A DNA stretch of 7,353 nt from Anaerolineae bacterium (GCA_020848855.1 JADLHH010000532.1:1-7353), one strand, 5' to 3'; numbered from the stretch's first letter, positions 1-6,971 are shown. Numbers and translations: made by a program. The notes: generated by a model from the letters alone, not told the origin.

Positions 1-295
1 CATATTGATCCGCCCAGATGCGCTCGACTTCCATATAGCCGCCGCGATCCACGTAGCGCTGCTGCGCCTGATCGTATTCCTTGTAGCCGACCAGCGCGTT
101 CAGGTACTCGCCCCGGTCGTAGCTGGCGTCGGCATCCTGCAGATAGCCCTGCGACAGCCGGTAGGCGCTGAACCACGCCAGCGCGTAGGACGCCACCAGC
201 ACCACGATCAGCGCGATGAACACGGCGATCCCGCGCCGCGACGAAGCGGCGGGTGTGGTCACCTGTGGAGCGGAGGGCACGACGTTGACAGCCAT
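1..295 (-). CDS. Partial membrane-anchored TPR-like protein, N-terminal 98 residues only
   Basis: The reading frame begins at ATG 295 and is still open at the window edge, so the C-terminus is missing. The visible 98 residues are a short polar N-tail (about 1-21, ending SSRRG), one hydrophobic segment (about 22-44, IAVFIALIVVLVASYALAW) and then a region rich in Tyr, Ala and Gly. That last part (about 50-75, ADASYDRGEYLNALVGY) has the A..Y..G.Y..A...Y spacing of a TPR helix pair. The likely topology is a single-pass anchor with an extracytoplasmic helical-repeat domain. It starts 2 nt after the stop of the second permease, so it is almost certainly translationally coupled to the transporter genes. 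I do not recognise a named family. An accessory role in the sugar transporter (assembly, cell-envelope anchoring or ligand handling) is inferred from position only. No strong Shine-Dalgarno is visible, which fits coupling. Confidence 0.72.
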   Translation of the reverse strand, partial: MAVNVVPSAPQVTTPAASSRRGIAVFIALIVVLVASYALAWFSAYRLSQGYLQDADASYDRGEYLNALVGYKEYDQAQQRYVDRGGYMEVERIWADQY

Positions 296-297
296 CG

Positions 298-1140
298 TCA
301 TTTACTCAGCGACACATTGGCAAAGGCTTTGACGAACTGTTCCTGCATGAAGAAGTAGACGATCACCAGCGGCAGCGTGATCAGCGTCGTCAGCGCCCAG
401 ATCTGCTGGGCGTTCTCGCCGGGAACCGTGCCCCGAAACTGGAGCAGTCCCAGTTGGAGCGTCCAGTTTTGCGGCTGGTTCAGGTATAGCAGCGGACCGA
501 AAAAGTCGTTCCAACTGCCCATGAACGTCAGGATGGCGACGGTCGCCAACGCCGGGCGCGCCAGCGGCAGGATAACCTGAAGAAAGATTGTCGGCTCACT
601 CGCGCCGTCCATGCGCGCCGCCTCGATCAACTCGTCCGGGATGCCGCCCATGAACTGACGGCACAGGAAGATGTTGAACACGGACACGGCGGACGGGATG
701 ATTAGCGACTGGAACTGCCCCACCCAGCCGAGATTGTAGATCAGGACGTAGGTCGGGATCAGAAACAGGACGGTCGGGATCATCATGGTCGCCAGCATGA
801 AGCCGAACGCCTGAGTGCGCCCCGGAAAGGGTATCTTGGCGAAGGCGTAACCGGCGAGTGCGCTCAGCAGCGTGTTCAGTATCGTGATCGGAACCGCCAG
901 AAACAGCGAGTTGCGGAACAGCCGCAGCACGTCGAGTTCCTGAAACACACCGCTGTAGCCTGTCAGCGTGAAGACTTTCGGGAACAAATTCGTCTCGTTG
1001 AGCAGCTCGCTGCCGGTCTTGAACGAGTTCATCACCATGACCAGAAACGGGTAGATCACGGCGGCAGCGCCAAGCAGCAGAACCACGTAGGCAATCGCGG
1101 AGGTTACGGAGAATTTTCGGGCGCGCGAAGTTGTCATCAT
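298..1140 (-). CDS. Carbohydrate ABC transporter permease, MalG-like (CUT1 family)
   Basis: This is one of the two inner-membrane channel subunits of a sugar importer. The protein has 280 residues, the usual length for MalG-type permeases. Six hydrophobic segments can be seen (about 14-37, 77-99, 111-136, 146-160, 190-209 and 247-265). The cytoplasmic EAA loop, which docks the ATPase, is clear at 173-195 (EAARMDGAS, then LPLARPA). The start is ATG 1140, with a second in-frame ATG at 1137. A GAGG lies 4 nt before the first and 7 nt before the second, so 1137 is equally plausible. The gene begins 6 nt after the stop of the MalF-like permease and is followed after 2 nt by the next gene, so it lies inside an operon. 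The sugar transported cannot be read from the permease sequence. Confidence 0.95.
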   Translation of the reverse strand: MMTTSRARKFSVTSAIAYVVLLLGAAAVIYPFLVMVMNSFKTGSELLNETNLFPKVFTLTGYSGVFQELDVLRLFRNSLFLAVPITILNTLLSALAGYAFAKIPFPGRTQAFGFMLATMMIPTVLFLIPTYVLIYNLGWVGQFQSLIIPSAVSVFNIFLCRQFMGGIPDELIEAARMDGASEPTIFLQVILPLARPALATVAILTFMGSWNDFFGPLLYLNQPQNWTLQLGLLQFRGTVPGENAQQIWALTTLITLPLVIVYFFMQEQFVKAFANVSLSK

Positions 1141-1146
1141 CCACCC

Positions 1147-2091
1147 TCAATCAGTGTTCGCCGGAACGAACCGAAACTGGAAGATCGTCACCGCCGCGAT
1201 CAGCAGCGCCAGCAGCAAACCCAGTGTCGAAGCGTAGCCCATGTTGTTGCGGTCGAACGCGGTCGCGTACAGGTACAGTACCGGAGTGATCGCCTGGTGA
1301 TTGACGCCGCCGTACACGTCGAAGCCGATGCTGTAGATCTCGCCGAACATTTGCAGCCCGTTGATCACGTCAACGACCAGCAGAAAGAACAACTGCGGGC
1401 GCAGGCTGGGCAGCGTGATATGGCGGAACAACTGCCAGCCGCTAGCGCCATCGACCTGCGCTGCCTCGTACATGCGCGGGTCGATTCCGTACATGCCCGC
1501 CAGCAAAATCACCACGCTGATGCCGAACCACTTCCAGGTGTTGATCAGCGCGATGACGATCATCGGCAGGCTGGGGTCGGATTTCCAGAAGACCGGCTTG
1601 CTGATCAGCCCGCCTTCGATCAAAAGATGCTGTAGCGGACCACCAGGGCTGGCGATTTTGTCGCCGATGGTCATCAGCACGACGGTCGAGGTGATTACCG
1701 GCAGGAAGTAGACGGTGCGGAAGAAGCGCCCGCCAAAACGGACGCGGAACAGCAGCGCAGCGATCAGCAATCCCAGCCCATTCTTCAGGAAGATGAAGAT
1801 CGTCTGGTTGATGGCAATGTTCGAGATGCCCTTCCAGAACAGCGGGTCGGAAACGCCGCGAATCCAGTTGCCCAGCCCGACGAAGGCTTGATCGCCCGGA
1901 TTGACAAATGAATAGTTGAAGTAAGTCAGAAAAAAGGAGAGCAGCAGCGGGTACAGACCGAAGATCAGGTACAGCACGACCCAGGGCGAAATAAACACGT
2001 ATCCCCACCAGTTCCGGCGTATGCGCCGCCAGAGGTGCGAACGCCCGGCTGGTTTGCTTCGCCGCGCGGGAGCGGCTGCGGCTGCACTCAT
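1147..2091 (-). CDS. Carbohydrate ABC transporter permease, MalF-like (CUT1 family)
   Basis: This is the partner channel subunit of the sugar importer, 314 residues from the chosen start. A basic N-terminal tail (about 10-28) precedes the first membrane segment. Hydrophobic segments lie near 31-57, 95-116, 126-145, 176-200, 234-252 and 288-308. The EAA motif is at about 209-231 (YEAAQVDGASGW, then LPSLRP), as expected for the ATPase-docking loop. The frame opens with TTG at 2094 followed directly by ATG at 2091. I chose the ATG, which has AAGGA about 8 nt upstream (minus-strand bases 2104-2100); TTG would also be in range. The gene is separated from the upstream binding-protein gene by about 100 nt that contain a strong stem-loop, and the MalG-like gene follows 6 nt downstream. 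The adjacent solute-binding protein and LacI regulator support a sugar substrate. Confidence 0.95.
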   Translation of the reverse strand: MSAAAAAPARRSKPAGRSHLWRRIRRNWWGYVFISPWVVLYLIFGLYPLLLSFFLTYFNYSFVNPGDQAFVGLGNWIRGVSDPLFWKGISNIAINQTIFIFLKNGLGLLIAALLFRVRFGGRFFRTVYFLPVITSTVVLMTIGDKIASPGGPLQHLLIEGGLISKPVFWKSDPSLPMIVIALINTWKWFGISVVILLAGMYGIDPRMYEAAQVDGASGWQLFRHITLPSLRPQLFFLLVVDVINGLQMFGEIYSIGFDVYGGVNHQAITPVLYLYATAFDRNNMGYASTLGLLLALLIAAVTIFQFRFVPANTD

Positions 2092-2141
2092 CAATATTTT
2101 CCTTCCATTTTCAGAGCGATCGGCGCGCCATTTCGAACCGT

Positions 2142-2175
2142 CGGTCTGGTGGCACAGGTTTGCGCCACCAGACCG
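2142..2175 (-). promoter_or_regulatory. Intercistronic stem-loop between binding-protein and permease genes
   Basis: A perfect 12-bp stem (CGGTCTGGTGGC at 2142-2153 pairing with GCCACCAGACCG at 2164-2175) encloses a 10-nt loop. It starts about 18 nt after the stop codon of the binding protein. No run of U follows it on the minus strand, so it is not a typical strong intrinsic terminator. In sugar ABC operons, a stem-loop here commonly protects the 3' end of the binding-protein mRNA or partly attenuates read-through, so that more binding protein than permease is made. That role is inferred here from position and structure. Confidence 0.75.
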
Positions 2176-2193
2176 CGTTGAATCCGGCTGAAA

Positions 2194-3495
2194 CTAGCTG
2201 GTCGCCTGAATGGCGTCGCGCGCTGCCTGAGCAGCGGTCGCCACCGCATCGTCCAACGGGACGGTGCCATCGACTACCACCTGCTGGTAGACGCCCTGAA
2301 GCGCGGCAGCCGCCTTCTCCGCCGTATCGAACTGCTCTGGCAGGATACCGTTTTGCAGAATCTCGACAAACGGCTGGCGCGCAGGCTCCTGGAAGTAAGG
2401 ATCGCTCTGCAGCGAAGTCAGGACGGGCAGATACCCCAACTCTTTGAGGAACATCAGGTTATTTTCGTCCTGCATCATAAACTGGAGGAAATCCCACGCC
2501 CTTGCTTCGCGCTCCGGTGAAGTCTTGAGGATCATCAGGGCGCGACCACCGAACGTCGTGTAGCTGGTATCGCCTTCCGCCGGAACCGGAACCGGCGCGA
2601 CACCGACATCGTCACCAATGACCATCGGGCTTCCATCGGCTTCTTTCAGATTCGGCTCCCACGAGTAGCCATATTGCAGCCACATGCCGATGTCACGGCT
2701 GAAGAAGTTCTTCTCCATCGTCGGCGGGGCGAACTGCTGAGCTGCCTGCACGAACTGGAAGAAATCGCCCAGCTTGCACTCGTCACGGTCGAAGACGATG
2801 TCCGTGCCCAGCGCGTTCAGAAGCTGGCACGATTCCTGATTGGCATTGAGGTAGATCGGCTGGAGCATGTTCCAGTACCAGCCGCCCCACTGGAGCGCTT
2901 CGTTCCAGAAGACCGCGCCGTAGACTTTGTCGCCATTCTCACGCGCCGGCAGCGCCTGGATCGCGGCGGCATCGGCAAGGAATTCGTCCCAGGTCGTCGG
3001 CGGCATGTCGGGGTCGAGTCCGGCTTCTTCGAACAACTGCTTGTTGTAGATCATCAGAGTCACGTCCGCGCCGACCGGGATGTAGTAATTGTGACCGTAC
3101 AGCTTCTGGATGGCGCGCGGCTCGATGCTGGCGAGCAGGTCTTCCGCGCCGGTCAGGTCTTCGAGCGCGACGGCGGCATCCTGAGCAGCGATAGCGCCGA
3201 GCTGCGGACCAAATGACGTGATAATCAGGTCTGGCTGGTTGCCAGCGGCGATCAGCGCCTGAAATGCGCCGCCTTCCGGCTCAAGCTCCAGCGTCACGGT
3301 AACGCCGGGGTTGGCTGCCTGATAGCTATCGACGATCTGGGTCATCACGTCCTGCATCGCGCCGGCGACGACCGTCACGCGGATCGAATCCGCCATCGGC
3401 GTATCCTGAGCAGCGACGGGGAGACCGATCAGGATGGTCAGAAGGACAGCGGCGGCAATGAAGCGGAAAAGGTAAGAGCGAAATACGGTGGGCAT
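2194..3495 (-). CDS. Secreted carbohydrate ABC transporter substrate-binding protein
   Basis: This 433-residue protein has the length and layout of family 1 extracellular sugar-binding proteins. The N-terminus is a Sec signal: basic residues (R6, R11), a hydrophobic core (about 12-28) and a VAAQ-DT junction near 27-31. No cysteine lies near the cleavage site, so it is not an evident lipoprotein. The mature domain begins with IRVTVVAGAMQD and contains the usual PDLIITSFGPQL stretch (88-99). Aromatic clusters at 196-210 (FWNEALQWGGWYWNM) and 272-280 (WLQYGYSWE) are suited to stacking on sugar rings. C223 and C240 are close enough to form a disulfide. ATG 3495 is well supported by AAGGAG 7 nt upstream. 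The gene sits between the LacI gene and the two permeases, which fits a dedicated importer. An oligosaccharide ligand is likely; its identity is unknown. Confidence 0.94.
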   Translation of the reverse strand: MPTVFRSYLFRFIAAAVLLTILIGLPVAAQDTPMADSIRVTVVAGAMQDVMTQIVDSYQAANPGVTVTLELEPEGGAFQALIAAGNQPDLIITSFGPQLGAIAAQDAAVALEDLTGAEDLLASIEPRAIQKLYGHNYYIPVGADVTLMIYNKQLFEEAGLDPDMPPTTWDEFLADAAAIQALPARENGDKVYGAVFWNEALQWGGWYWNMLQPIYLNANQESCQLLNALGTDIVFDRDECKLGDFFQFVQAAQQFAPPTMEKNFFSRDIGMWLQYGYSWEPNLKEADGSPMVIGDDVGVAPVPVPAEGDTSYTTFGGRALMILKTSPEREARAWDFLQFMMQDENNLMFLKELGYLPVLTSLQSDPYFQEPARQPFVEILQNGILPEQFDTAEKAAAALQGVYQQVVVDGTVPLDDAVATAAQAARDAIQATS

Positions 3496-3502
3496 TACGA
3501 TG

Positions 3503-3508
3503 CTCCTT
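3503..3508 (-). promoter_or_regulatory. Shine-Dalgarno site of the substrate-binding protein gene
   Basis: AAGGAG on the minus strand lies 7 nt before ATG 3495. It is the best ribosome-binding site in the window and fixes the start of the binding-protein gene. It fits the high expression expected of this component. Confidence 0.85.
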
Positions 3509-3625
3509 GTCTAAATCCTAAAAAGGCTATTTTGAGCGGTGGATGCCGATTCTTTCTAAGGAACTCCTCCTTCGCGCCGCCAGGGCGTTCCATCGATCTG
3601 TGAGAAAAGCGTCGTTTCGCGCTCG

Positions 3626-4639
3626 CTAGACCTCGCAACCACACGAGCGGCGAATCACGAGCGTGGTCGGCAGAATGATGCGCGGTGGGGAAAGCGGCGG
3701 CTGCTTGCCGTCGGACTTGAGCATGTCGAGCGCGGTACGCGCCGCGTAGACTCCTTGTTCGTAAATCGGCTGGCGCACCGTCGTGAGCGATGGCGAGACA
3801 TAGCTGGCGAGCGGCACATCGTCAAAACCGACAACGGCGATGTCGCCCGGCACGCGCAGCCCGCGCTCCTGCGCCGCGACGATCGCGTCTGCCGCCATCT
3901 GATCGTTCCCAGCGAAGACGGCGTCGGGGCGTTCGGGAAGGTCGAGAATTTGCCGCATCGCTTCGCTGCCGCTGCCGCGCAGATAATCGCCGCGAAAGAC
4001 GAGTTCCTGAGGCAGCGTCAACCCGTGTGCCGCCAGTGTGTCGCGGATGCCACGCATCCGCTCCTGGTTGTCGGGGGTGTGGTCCGTCCCGGTGATGTAG
4101 GCGATACGACGGTAGCCGTGTTCGAGCAGATGCTCGGTCAGAGCGCACGCGCCGCCGTAATTGTCCGCCTGCACGGCGGAAACGTGCTTGCCCGCGTCCT
4201 GCTGAACCAGAATGACGGGCAGCCCGCCTTTCATCATCTCCTGAAGCTCGTTCGGAAACACGTCGACCGCCGTCAGGATTAGCGCGTCGACGTGCCCGCG
4301 CCGGAACAGGCGCATGTAGTGATTTTCGGACGTGTGGTGCGGCTGGCTGGCGATCAGCAGGCTGTAGCCTGCCGTCGTGACCGTATCTTCGATGCCGCGC
4401 ACGATGCCGAAGTAGAAGGGGTCGTTCACCTGCGGGATGACCAGCCCGATCGTGTCGGTCTGCTGGCTGGCGAGTCCCTGCGCGAGAGCGTTGCTGTGAT
4501 AATCCAGCTCCTGAATTGCCAGCAAAACGCGCTCGCGTGTCTCCGGGCGCACCCGATCCCGTTTATTGAGCACACGGGACACCGTCCCGATAGAAACATT
4601 CGCCCGTTTGGCGACATCAAAAATAGTTGAACTCATCAT
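3626..4639 (-). CDS. LacI/GalR-family transcriptional repressor
   Basis: This DNA-binding regulator has about 337 residues, the normal LacI-family length. Counting from the first codon of the open frame (TTG 4642), the N-terminal helix-turn-helix is at about 6-27 (TIFDVAKRANVSIGTVSRVL). The hinge region follows (YHSNALAQGL, about 48-57), then a periplasmic-binding-protein-like sugar sensor domain beginning at TIGLVIPQVNDPFYFG. It contains the conserved AGNDQMAADAI and VVGFDDVPLASYVSPSLTTVRQP stretches and ends RRSCGCEV. The hinge reads ALAQGL rather than the common ARSL, keeping the leucine that inserts into the operator centre. Start choices are TTG 4642, ATG 4639 and ATG 4636, with an in-frame TAA just upstream. 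I took ATG 4639, since family members usually begin one or two residues before such a motif. No clear Shine-Dalgarno is visible, and an 18-bp palindrome lies 12 nt upstream, which suggests autoregulation. The likely regulon is the downstream transporter. Confidence 0.95.
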   Translation of the reverse strand: MMSSTIFDVAKRANVSIGTVSRVLNKRDRVRPETRERVLLAIQELDYHSNALAQGLASQQTDTIGLVIPQVNDPFYFGIVRGIEDTVTTAGYSLLIASQPHHTSENHYMRLFRRGHVDALILTAVDVFPNELQEMMKGGLPVILVQQDAGKHVSAVQADNYGGACALTEHLLEHGYRRIAYITGTDHTPDNQERMRGIRDTLAAHGLTLPQELVFRGDYLRGSGSEAMRQILDLPERPDAVFAGNDQMAADAIVAAQERGLRVPGDIAVVGFDDVPLASYVSPSLTTVRQPIYEQGVYAARTALDMLKSDGKQPPLSPPRIILPTTLVIRRSCGCEV

Positions 4640-4651
4640 CAACCATTAATT

Positions 4652-4669
4652 TGTAAAAGCGCTTTTACA
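4652..4669. promoter_or_regulatory. LacI-type operator (perfect 18-bp palindrome)
   Basis: TGTAAAAGCGCTTTTACA is a perfect inverted repeat with a central CG, the hallmark of LacI/GalR operators. It lies 12 nt upstream of ATG 4639 of the LacI-family gene and next to a candidate -10 element, so binding would block transcription of the repressor and probably of the downstream transporter genes. That it is bound by this particular repressor is inferred from position and symmetry. Confidence 0.85.
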
Positions 4670-4670
4670 G

Positions 4671-4681
4671 ACCATACCATA
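4671..4681 (-). promoter_or_regulatory. Candidate -10 elements of the LacI-gene promoter
   Basis: Two overlapping TATGGT hexamers (minus strand, 4681-4676 and 4676-4671) lie immediately upstream of the palindrome. Each matches the TATAAT consensus at four of six positions. No convincing -35 box is found at the right distance, so this is a weak call, supported mostly by its position beside the operator. Confidence 0.3.
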
Positions 4682-4717
4682 GTTTTGCGCGACAGGCGAC
4701 TCTTTTTCACCGAAATG

Positions 4718-4730
4718 GTACAATTTGTAC
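4718..4730. promoter_or_regulatory. Inverted repeat upstream of the LacI gene
   Basis: GTACAA-T-TTGTAC is a 6-bp perfect inverted repeat around one base. It lies about 80 nt upstream of the LacI-family start, in the expected promoter region, and could be a binding site for a second regulator. No protein can be assigned to it. Confidence 0.35.
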
Positions 4731-4830
4731 GATTCGCGCGGGAAAATAACGGCGTCGACTGGCTAACGTAACATCAGCGGAAATGAAAACGCTTCAACAG
4801 AAGCGCCTGTTAGGATGGGGCAGAAATACG

Positions 4831-4855
4831 TAGGGGCGACCTGCGAGGTCGCCCC
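4831..4855. repeat. GGGGC-type palindromic repeat, possible terminator of the GH144-like gene
   Basis: GGGGCGACCT (4833-4842) pairs perfectly with AGGTCGCCCC (4846-4855) across a 3-nt loop and is preceded by TA. It starts 7 nt after the stop of the GH144-like gene. No U-tract follows on the minus strand, so termination would rely on the hairpin alone. The sequence closely resembles the first half of the 7282-7341 element, so it is probably a copy of a dispersed palindromic repeat that may also act as an mRNA 3' end. Confidence 0.7.
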
Positions 4856-4862
4856 AATTATG

Positions 4863-6800
4863 TCAGTCCTCGGTGAAGCCGAGCTTCTCCAGCGCGGGCT
4901 GGATTTCGGGGTTGGACATGAACAGCTTCCACAGCAGCCCGGTGCGGTAATTCTCGATCATCGCCACGATCGGCGCCTGATTCAGCCCCATGAAGATGCT
5001 CGACACATAGCCCTGCGTCGGGTTGATGGCATCGCGGAACCCATATATCCCCCACAGCTCTGCGCCGCGCTCGCGATATAAATGCTTAAGCGCCCGCATC
5101 GACTCTTCCGGCGTGTACGGGAAGGAACTTAAGGCTCCCGTCGGCGTGATCGTGCCGTTGTCGCCGTGCGGGGTCGGTTCGTGCGCCAGATAGCCGGTGT
5201 GATCGTCGCTGGCACTCAGCCCCCAGAAGTCTTCACCGTAGCCGGCGTAGCCGCCGGGGTTAGCGACGCAGTAGCGCTGGTTGATCAGCGTGATCAGACG
5301 GTTGTTCTCGAAATAGTTGGCGTAGCGGTCGCGTTTACCGCGCGGGTCGAAGCCCAGGAACGAGTAATGCGTGAAAAACAGCGGACCGCCGGAGCCGACG
5401 CCAACCGGCAGTTCCAGACCGTAATACGTGTTGCCGTTAGTGTAGTGATTTCCGCCTGCCGACTTGCCCCAGTTTTCGCGGTAGAGGCGCGCCCGCTCGG
5501 ACTGCGCCGCCCAGCCCATATGGTACAGCGACGGCGGGATCGGGTGTGTTGGTGAGGCTGCCGCCAGCAGATAGGCGATCATCGTCTCGTTCCAGCCGAT
5601 CAGTGGGTGGTCGATATGCCAGGCAGCGTCCGGCGACCAGTGCCAGAACAGGTAGTCCGGGTCGGCGGGGCTGCGATACCAGTTCCAATCGACGCTCTCC
5701 CACAGCCGCGTGATCGTGGTGCGAATGTCCGCTTCGTCGTCACGGTCGAAGTACTGCCGCGCGGTCAGGAGCGCCTGCATCATGAACGCGGTCTCGACGA
5801 TGTCGCCGCCGTTGTCATACTGCCCGAACAGCGGGATGACCTTGCCGGTGCGCCCATCCATGAAGTGCGCCCAGACACCGTGAAATCGATCCGCCGAATC
5901 GAGAAAGGCGAGAATTTTTCGCATCCGCGCGACCGCCTGCGCGCGGGTAACGAAACCACGCTCGACGGCGACGATCAGCGCCATAATGCCGAAGCCGGAT
6001 GCGCCCAACGCGATCAGATGCTCATCGCCAGGGATGCATTCCAGCGCTAACCCGGCGTCGGGGTGCGCGCCCTCCCAGTAGTAACGAAAACAGGCTTTCT
6101 GCACCATCGTCAGCAGGTCGTCATCGCTGAGGGCGCGGGTCGAAGCCGTCACCGTTTGCGAGGGCGGCGACTCCTGATACGCACGATTGACTGCCGTGAC
6201 GCGGTAGTGCGCGGTCGTATCCGCCGTACCGAGAAAATCCGCGTAGCGATTGTAGGCGGGAATTTGTATGCCAATCGGCACGAAAGTTTTGCCGTCCAGT
6301 GAGCGATAGACCGTGTAGTATTCGACTTCGGGATCGTTCGCCGCTTCCCACTGCAAATCGACGTGACGATCATCGCCTGATGCACGGAGCGCTGTCGGCG
6401 GCTGTACGTGGTGGCTCTCGGCAACCGTGCCGACTTTGATTTCGTCGATGTAGATCGTATGAGGTTCGCCGTCGTCAACACCCTGGGTGAAGATCACGTC
6501 GCGGAGTTGCCCGAAATCGAATTCGCCCGTGGAAGGATCAAAGGCGGCGAAAGGAACATGGATGTGCGTCCACTGCTGCGCAGGAAGTCCTTCAACAATG
6601 GCAGACAGCCGCAAAGGGCGAGTCGTCGCTCCATGTTCCATGACCAGCACAATCATCGGTAAGACATTGGCGAGAATGGCGTGTTCCGACCAGCACCAGA
6701 AGTGGAGCGTATCGCCCTGCAAGGCGGCGTTTCGCCCGCGCCAGCGTTCGACGTGGATTTCCGCGTTCCAGTCGCCGCCGGGGCGAGATGTCCAGGTCAA
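4863..6800 (-). CDS. GH144/glycoamylase-family glycoside hydrolase with FN3 domain (ORF lacking its first 57 codons)
   Basis: The 645-residue open frame from TTG 6800 has three parts. Residues about 1-125 are the rest of a beta-sandwich, CBM-like domain ending in [11 protein letters not shown]. An FN3-like domain follows (about 134-221). The catalytic region (about 226-645) has the hallmarks of the 'putative glucoamylase' family (PF10091, now GH144): [15 protein letters not shown] (331-345), [19 protein letters not shown] (398-416), [17 protein letters not shown] (472-488), WGLSASD (526-532), [16 protein letters not shown] (560-575) and [20 protein letters not shown] (605-624). Characterised GH144 enzymes hydrolyse beta-1,2-glucan or sophoro-oligosaccharides; older annotations say glucoamylase. 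No signal peptide is visible, even from the upstream ATG, so it should be cytoplasmic and could act on sugars imported by the neighbouring transporter. The start is unnatural: the domain begins mid-strand ([13 protein letters not shown]), right after an in-frame TGA at 6807-6809. TTG 6800 has no Shine-Dalgarno. Substrate and activity are not proven. Confidence 0.88.
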   Translation of the reverse strand: MTWTSRPGGDWNAEIHVERWRGRNAALQGDTLHFWCWSEHAILANVLPMIVLVMEHGATTRPLRLSAIVEGLPAQQWTHIHVPFAAFDPSTGEFDFGQLRDVIFTQGVDDGEPHTIYIDEIKVGTVAESHHVQPPTALRASGDDRHVDLQWEAANDPEVEYYTVYRSLDGKTFVPIGIQIPAYNRYADFLGTADTTAHYRVTAVNRAYQESPPSQTVTASTRALSDDDLLTMVQKACFRYYWEGAHPDAGLALECIPGDEHLIALGASGFGIMALIVAVERGFVTRAQAVARMRKILAFLDSADRFHGVWAHFMDGRTGKVIPLFGQYDNGGDIVETAFMMQALLTARQYFDRDDEADIRTTITRLWESVDWNWYRSPADPDYLFWHWSPDAAWHIDHPLIGWNETMIAYLLAAASPTHPIPPSLYHMGWAAQSERARLYRENWGKSAGGNHYTNGNTYYGLELPVGVGSGGPLFFTHYSFLGFDPRGKRDRYANYFENNRLITLINQRYCVANPGGYAGYGEDFWGLSASDDHTGYLAHEPTPHGDNGTITPTGALSSFPYTPEESMRALKHLYRERGAELWGIYGFRDAINPTQGYVSSIFMGLNQAPIVAMIENYRTGLLWKLFMSNPEIQPALEKLGFTED

Positions 6801-6806
6801 TTCCAG

Positions 6807-6971
6807 TCAGTTCGGTGGACTGATAAAGTACGTCTCGCTAACCGGCAGCTTTCCCTTGAAGCTCTTGATCTCGCTGGGAGCAACTGCCGCTGCGTGGCTG
6901 TGATAGTAGCCCCCGGCGGTCAAACTGTTGTCGAAGACGACGTGCCGATAATAGAGAAACTGTTCATTCAT
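6807..6971 (-). pseudogene. 5' part of the GH144-like gene, separated by an in-frame TGA
   Basis: From ATG 6971 a 54-codon segment runs to TGA at 6809-6807, in exactly the same frame as the 645-residue ORF that resumes two codons later. It encodes MNEQFLYYRHVVFDNSL at the start and ends GKLPVSETYFISPPN. Joined to the next ORF it reads [21 protein letters not shown], which looks like one uninterrupted beta-sandwich domain. The full gene would be 6971-4863, 702 codons before its own stop. AAGGG 11 nt upstream of ATG 6971 is a moderate ribosome-binding site, and no other start lies between it and the upstream stop at 7019-7017. One base change (for example TCA to TGA) explains the break. A sequencing error or read-through are alternatives. 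Confidence 0.75.

Noticed and set aside
5..358. Plus-strand open frame at the left edge
   Set aside because: It is antisense to the membrane/TPR-like gene and the end of the MalG-like permease; its translation is low-complexity and resembles no family.
2674..3216. Plus-strand 180-codon frame opposite the binding-protein gene
   Set aside because: The minus strand encodes a clear solute-binding protein there; the plus frame is a shadow due to high GC at third positions.
3566..3572. AAGGAGG on the minus strand between the LacI and binding-protein genes
   Set aside because: No ATG, GTG or TTG follows at a usable distance; the true site for the binding-protein gene is AAGGAG at 3508-3503.
3755..4282. 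Plus-strand 175-codon frame opposite the LacI gene
   Set aside because: No recognisable domain, no ribosome-binding site, and fully antisense to conserved LacI-family sequence.
4644..4646. ATG 4646 as the start of the LacI gene
   Set aside because: It is out of frame with the repressor; the in-frame codon at 4648-4646 is a TAA stop.
4784..4796. TGAAAACGCTTCA as a second LacI operator
   Set aside because: It has TGAA/TTCA ends but an odd-length, asymmetric centre and does not align with the 18-bp palindrome without a gap.
6807..6809. Genome-wide recoding of TGA as a sense codon
   Set aside because: TGA is the terminal stop of the GH144-like gene itself and of both permease genes, with normal spacing to the next genes, so TGA works as a stop here.
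6807..6809. Selenocysteine insertion at the in-frame TGA
   Set aside because: The position falls in a structural beta-sandwich domain with no redox motif, and no convincing selenocysteine-insertion hairpin was seen directly after it.
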